Shown here piece after piece: positions 7,031 to 10,157 of a stretch of 10,157 nt of DNA; the stretch's first letter is position 1; each line of letters starts with the position of its first letter. The stretch covers positions 1-10,157 of the forward strand of contig CAVCXB010000107.1 in NCBI GenBank assembly GCA_963605535.1. The letters are read 5' to 3'. The notes under the pieces were generated by a model. That model had not been told where the DNA came from, searched no databases, and saw only the letters and a list, made by a program, of their open reading frames with translations. Made by a program: the position numbers and the translations under genes. This DNA is from Anthropogastromicrobium chipingensis_A (GTDB taxonomy: Bacteria; Bacillota; Clostridia; Lachnospirales; Lachnospiraceae).

Positions 7031-7150
7031 ATTTTCGTATTTTTACTGGTTTTTGGTTCTCTGTTTGCTGCTTGTTTTTTCTATTTCTTTTGCATTTATT
7101 TCTGTTCGTTTATGCCAGTCTGTACCGGCCAGATTGATTAAATGCGTTTC

Positions 7151-8497
7151 TTACTTTCTTATATGTGCGTTCTTGCGAAGTACCTCAACTACCTGATTTA
7201 CATACTTCTCGCAGTCATCCGGATCGCTTGCCTCTACCATGACACGAATCACCGGCTCGGTTCCGCTCTCTCTTACCAGGATACGACCACTATTGCCAAG
7301 TGCTTCAGTGATCTGTGCAACTGCTGCCTGCACATCTGCATCCTCTCTTGCTGCTACCTTATCTTTTACGCGAACATTCGTCAACTTCTGAGGATATGCA
7401 ATAAAGCCACGTCTTAACTGAGATAAGGTCTGCTTACCTAATACCATGACCTCCATCATCTTGATCGCTGTGATCAGACCATCTCCGGTTGCCGCATATT
7501 TACTGAAAATGATATGACCAGACTGCTCGCCACCCAGACGGTATCCATTCTCACTCATACACTCATAGACATACTTATCACCAACTGCTGTTTTCTCATA
7601 AGAGATACCAGCTGCGTCAAATGCCTTATACAGACCAAAATTGGACATAATCGTAGTAACAACGGTATTGTCAATCAATTCGCCCTTATTCTTTAAGTAC
7701 TTACCGCAAATATAGAGAATGGCATCGCCATCGACAACCTCGCCATTCTCATCTACACACAGGCAGCGGTCTGCATCACCATCAAATGCAAATCCAACAT
7801 CCAGATGCTTTTCCTTTACCAGTGCCTGCAGTCCTTCGATATGAGTAGAACCACAATTGGTATTAATATTGGTTCCATCTGGCTCGTTATTGATCACATA
7901 AGTCTTCGCACCGAGTGCATCAAATACATTCTTTGCGATCATCCATGCACTTCCGTTTGCACAGTCCAGACCGACACGCATATTGCGAAAAGAGCAAAGT
8001 GCTAACGACATCAGATAACCCAGATAACGGTTTCTTCCCGCTGCATAATCTACGGTGCATCCGATGTTTTCTTTTGTTGCATACGGTACATTCTTCTTAT
8101 CATCATCCAGATACTTCTCGATCTCATCGATGACAGACTCCTGCATCTTCTCGCCCTTGTCATTAATTAACTTAATTCCGTTATCAAAAAATGGATTGTG
8201 ACTTGCAGAAATCATGATTCCACAATCGAAATCCTCGGTGCGAACTACATAAGATACGCTCGGAGTTGTGGTAACATGCAGCAAATATGCATCGGCTCCA
8301 GAAGCTGTCAGTCCGGCAACAAGTGCATACTCAAACATATAGCTGCTTCGTCTGGTATCCTTTCCGATTACGACCTTGCACTTATGCTCTTTTCCAAAGT
8401 ACCAGCCGATAAAATGTCCAACCTCAAATGCATGCTCAACGGTCAAATCTACATTGGCCTCACCGCGAAAACCATCTGTTCCAAAATACTTACCCAT
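7151..8497 (-). CDS. glmM: Phosphoglucosamine mutase
   Basis: Interconverts glucosamine-6-phosphate and glucosamine-1-phosphate on the route to UDP-GlcNAc, needed for peptidoglycan and surface polysaccharides. The 448-residue length is typical of the bacterial enzyme. All four signature loops are present: phosphoserine loop SASHNP (catalytic Ser99), magnesium-binding DGDADR (239-244), sugar loop GGEQSGH (322-328) and phosphate-binding RESGTEPVIR (409-418). GEQSGH points to GlmM rather than phosphomannomutase or phosphoglucomutase, which usually have GEMSGH. The start codon lies inside the end of glf: the eight bases ATGGGTAA hold the glmM start and the glf stop, and TAGGA sits seven bases upstream, so translation is probably coupled. 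The commoner Firmicute setting beside cdaA and ybbR is not seen here. Identification is secure. Confidence 0.95.
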   Translation of the reverse strand: MGKYFGTDGFRGEANVDLTVEHAFEVGHFIGWYFGKEHKCKVVIGKDTRRSSYMFEYALVAGLTASGADAYLLHVTTTPSVSYVVRTEDFDCGIMISASHNPFFDNGIKLINDKGEKMQESVIDEIEKYLDDDKKNVPYATKENIGCTVDYAAGRNRYLGYLMSLALCSFRNMRVGLDCANGSAWMIAKNVFDALGAKTYVINNEPDGTNINTNCGSTHIEGLQALVKEKHLDVGFAFDGDADRCLCVDENGEVVDGDAILYICGKYLKNKGELIDNTVVTTIMSNFGLYKAFDAAGISYEKTAVGDKYVYECMSENGYRLGGEQSGHIIFSKYAATGDGLITAIKMMEVMVLGKQTLSQLRRGFIAYPQKLTNVRVKDKVAAREDADVQAAVAQITEALGNSGRILVRESGTEPVIRVMVEASDPDDCEKYVNQVVEVLRKNAHIRK

Positions 8498-9626
8498 TTT
8501 TTTGTCCTACCCTTCGTTGTAATAATTCGTTATTCAATGCTTCCCAGCCTTCCATTGCGGATGCAATGACCTTGTCCATATCATAATACTTGTACTCGCC
8601 AAGGCGTCCACCGAAGAATACCTTCTCCTGTGCCTCTGCCTTTTCGCGATACTTTTGATACAGTGCCTGGTTCTTCTCATTGTTCACCGGATAATACGGC
8701 TCCATGCCTTCCTTCCAGTCCGTGGAATATTCCTTTGAGATGACCGTCTTTGGCTGTGTTCCAAACTCGAAATGCTTATGCTCGATTACACGGGTATACG
8801 GTGTTTCTCTGTCGGTATAATTGACAACCGCTACACCCTGATAATTATCAGTATCCAGCACCTCTGTCTCAAAGCGCACGGTACGGTACTCAAGCTTTCC
8901 AAAGCAATATGCAAAATACTCGTCGATTGCACCAGTATAGATTACCTTGTCTGCCATAGACAGCCATTTTTCTTTCTCGGTAAGGAAATCAACACTTGTC
9001 TGGATCTCAGCGCCCTCAAACAATGCTTCAATCAGCTTATTGTAACCTCCGATCGGAATTCCCTGATACAGATCATTAAAGTAATTGTTATCGTAAGTAA
9101 AACGCACCGGAAGACGCTTGATAATAAAGCTCGGCAGCTCGCTGCAATCACGGCCCCACTGTTTTTCCGTATAGCCTTTTACCAGCTTCTCATAGATATC
9201 GCGGCCAACAAGTGCAATCGCCTGCTCCTCAAGATTCTTTGGCTCGCCTGTGATCTCTGCTTTCTGCTTTTCGATGATCGCCTTTGCCTCCTGCGGCGTG
9301 CTGATCCCCCACATACGGCTAAAGGTATTCATGTTAAATGGCATATTGTAAATCTCACCCTTATAATTGGCTACCGGGCTGTTAGTATAGCGATTGAACT
9401 CCACAAAAGAATTCACAAAATCCCATACCTTGCGGTTGCTGGTATGGAAAATATGTGCACCATATTTGTGTACATTGATTCCCTCTACCTCTTCGCAGTA
9501 GATGTTTCCGCCGATATGGTCACGTCTTTCTAAGACCAGACAGTTCTTTCCAGCCTGCTTTGCATACCAGGCAATGACTGCGGAGTAAAGTCCTGCACCT
9601 ACTAAAATATAATCATAATGTTTCAT
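8490..9626 (-). CDS. glf: UDP-galactopyranose mutase
   Basis: Flavoenzyme converting UDP-galactopyranose to UDP-galactofuranose, the donor for galactofuranose-containing surface glycans. It has 378 residues, normal for the family. The N-terminal FAD-binding fold starts DYILVGAGLYSAV (5-17), with the acidic ribose-binding residue in VLERRDHIGGN (31-41) and KYGAHIFHT at 54-62. Substrate-binding landmarks include YTEKQWG (152-158), LPVRFTYDNNYF (172-183; the Arg matches the mobile-loop arginine) and IPIGGY at 190-195. The start is supported by GAGGTGAT at 9629-9636. It overlaps glmM by 8 bases and follows the zinc-ribbon gene by 16, so these genes form one unit. This implies that the organism makes galactofuranose, although no glycosyltransferase using it is in the window. 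Confidence 0.95.
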   Translation of the reverse strand: MKHYDYILVGAGLYSAVIAWYAKQAGKNCLVLERRDHIGGNIYCEEVEGINVHKYGAHIFHTSNRKVWDFVNSFVEFNRYTNSPVANYKGEIYNMPFNMNTFSRMWGISTPQEAKAIIEKQKAEITGEPKNLEEQAIALVGRDIYEKLVKGYTEKQWGRDCSELPSFIIKRLPVRFTYDNNYFNDLYQGIPIGGYNKLIEALFEGAEIQTSVDFLTEKEKWLSMADKVIYTGAIDEYFAYCFGKLEYRTVRFETEVLDTDNYQGVAVVNYTDRETPYTRVIEHKHFEFGTQPKTVISKEYSTDWKEGMEPYYPVNNEKNQALYQKYREKAEAQEKVFFGGRLGEYKYYDMDKVIASAMEGWEALNNELLQRRVGQKNG

Positions 9627-9642
9627 ACATCACCTCGTTTTG

Positions 9643-9891
9643 TTACATATAATAGTTCCGTTCCCATCTGTCGTAAAACGGCATTGGGCGCAGAAAACAA
9701 AGCTTGTCTCTATCTGCATTGTGATACATGTCAATCAGCTTCTGTCGCTGTTCCAATGTAAGTTTCACCCATTCCGAATAGTCCATCTCACAATTTGCCA
9801 TCGGCGATGAACAACATGGACAGTCCAATTTTCGAAGCAGACTAACCATTCTGGTTGCTTTACAATTGGGGCAGATAAATACATACATCAT
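9643..9891 (-). CDS. Small zinc-ribbon protein of unknown function
   Basis: I do not recognise this 82-residue protein. Its N-terminal third has two cysteine pairs, CPNC (7-10) and CPCC (24-27), spaced as in a zinc ribbon, with basic residues between. The remainder is charged and aromatic, with WVKLTLEQRQKLIDMY at about 42-57 and a tail rich in Tyr, Trp and Arg ending NYYM. There is no signal peptide or membrane segment. It sits tightly between the LCP gene (36 bases) and glf (16 bases), so it is co-transcribed with polysaccharide genes. The ribosome binding site AAAGGA (9905-9910) is 13 bases from the first ATG and 16 from the second, both a little far, so either Met could be the start. Context suggests a regulatory or accessory role, but no function can be assigned. 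Confidence 0.72.
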   Translation of the reverse strand: MMYVFICPNCKATRMVSLLRKLDCPCCSSPMANCEMDYSEWVKLTLEQRQKLIDMYHNADRDKLCFLRPMPFYDRWERNYYM

Positions 9892-9927
9892 AATAATTGA
9901 ATAATCCTTTCTTTTCCCATCAAATTT

Positions 9928-10157
9928 TTACTCATAGATGGTAGATTGCAGATAGTTTTTATTCGCCCCAAAATCAACAGCCAGAACTTCCTGATTCGTG
10001 CCCATGATCGCATTGCTCCATGTGCCGTCCGCAGGAACTCTCGCCTGAACCATATCAAAATTCAAATACAGAACCGACTGCATCAGCAGTGAGCACATCT
10101 TGGAATCTGAAATATTGGTTGAAATATCTGGCAAAATAGATTCTACCGCTTTATAAA
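9928..10157 (-). CDS. LytR-CpsA-Psr (LCP) family protein, C-terminal part
   Basis: An open reading frame that enters from the right edge of the window and ends TATGAG-TAA at 9928. The frame stays open through all 230 visible bases, so this is a truncated view of a longer gene and not a small protein starting at the internal TTG. The C-terminal pattern MVQARVPADGTWSNAIM, then VLAVDFGANKNYLQSTIYE, is what I recognise as the end of LCP domains. These membrane-anchored enzymes transfer lipid-linked glycopolymers (teichoic acids or capsules) onto peptidoglycan outside the cell. The catalytic arginines and the membrane anchor lie beyond the window. Its place upstream of glf and glmM fits a surface-polysaccharide operon. 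The family call rests on about 75 residues. Confidence 0.78.
   Translation of the reverse strand, partial: YKAVESILPDISTNISDSKMCSLLMQSVLYLNFDMVQARVPADGTWSNAIMGTNQEVLAVDFGANKNYLQSTIYE

Noticed and set aside
7018..7032. Longer GH105 start adding five residues
   Set aside because: The GGAGGA ribosome binding site for the next ATG falls within this extension, and no Shine-Dalgarno precedes the first ATG.
7091..7145. Nested inverted repeats (AAATGC outer, GCCGGT/ACTGGC inner) between glmM and the GH105 gene
   Set aside because: Both stems are six pairs, the spacing is loose and no T-run follows, so neither a terminator nor a riboswitch can be supported.
8772..9533. A 253-codon plus-strand frame
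   Set aside because: It is entirely antisense to glf, whose motifs are unmistakable; long antisense frames are common opposite well-conserved genes.

Overview
The window looks like chromosomal DNA of a Firmicute of the class Clostridia, most likely a Lachnospiraceae-type gut anaerobe. The grounds are: strong GGAGG-type ribosome binding sites; a separate regulatory chain (PyrI) beside the aspartate carbamoyltransferase catalytic chain, which Bacillus lacks; a T-box leader in front of thrS; a one-piece Wzz/tyrosine-kinase protein; and a threonyl-tRNA synthetase that starts at its editing domain. No database search was possible, so the taxon is an inference.

Layout. Bases 1-1414 (+ strand) carry pyrB and pyrI, the second step of pyrimidine synthesis. 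Bases 1415-1896 separate these convergently from thrS. They hold a rho-independent terminator for thrS and, just past it, a roughly 350-nt group II intron that has lost its reverse-transcriptase ORF (1433-1782, minus strand). Bases 1897-4132 (minus) are a complete thrS unit: promoter, threonine T-box with ACC specifier, leader terminator and the gene. Directly upstream, 4143-4253 is the severed 3' end of a hypoxanthine/deoxyinosine DNA glycosylase gene. It lies 4 bases beyond the stop codon of a Wzz/BY-kinase gene (4258-5667, minus), which has its own good sigma-A promoter. Further right, all on the minus strand, come a GH105 glycosidase (5887-7017), glmM (7151-8497), glf (8490-9626), a small zinc-ribbon protein (9643-9891) and the C-terminus of a LytR-CpsA-Psr (LCP) protein cut by the window edge (9928-10157).

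How the genes work together. The right half is a cell-surface polysaccharide neighbourhood. Glf makes the UDP-galactofuranose donor, GlmM feeds UDP-GlcNAc synthesis, LCP proteins attach glycopolymers to peptidoglycan, and the Wzz/BY-kinase controls polymer assembly. glf and glmM overlap by 8 bases and are surely co-transcribed. The left half is housekeeping (pyrBI, thrS). The glycosylase stub at the boundary marks where the surface-polysaccharide block and the housekeeping block were joined.

I see no undescribed defence or mobile system here. The points most worth a second look are the ORF-less group II intron, the glycosylase stub at the junction, the synthetase without a TGS domain, and the divergent ATP-binding motif of the kinase.
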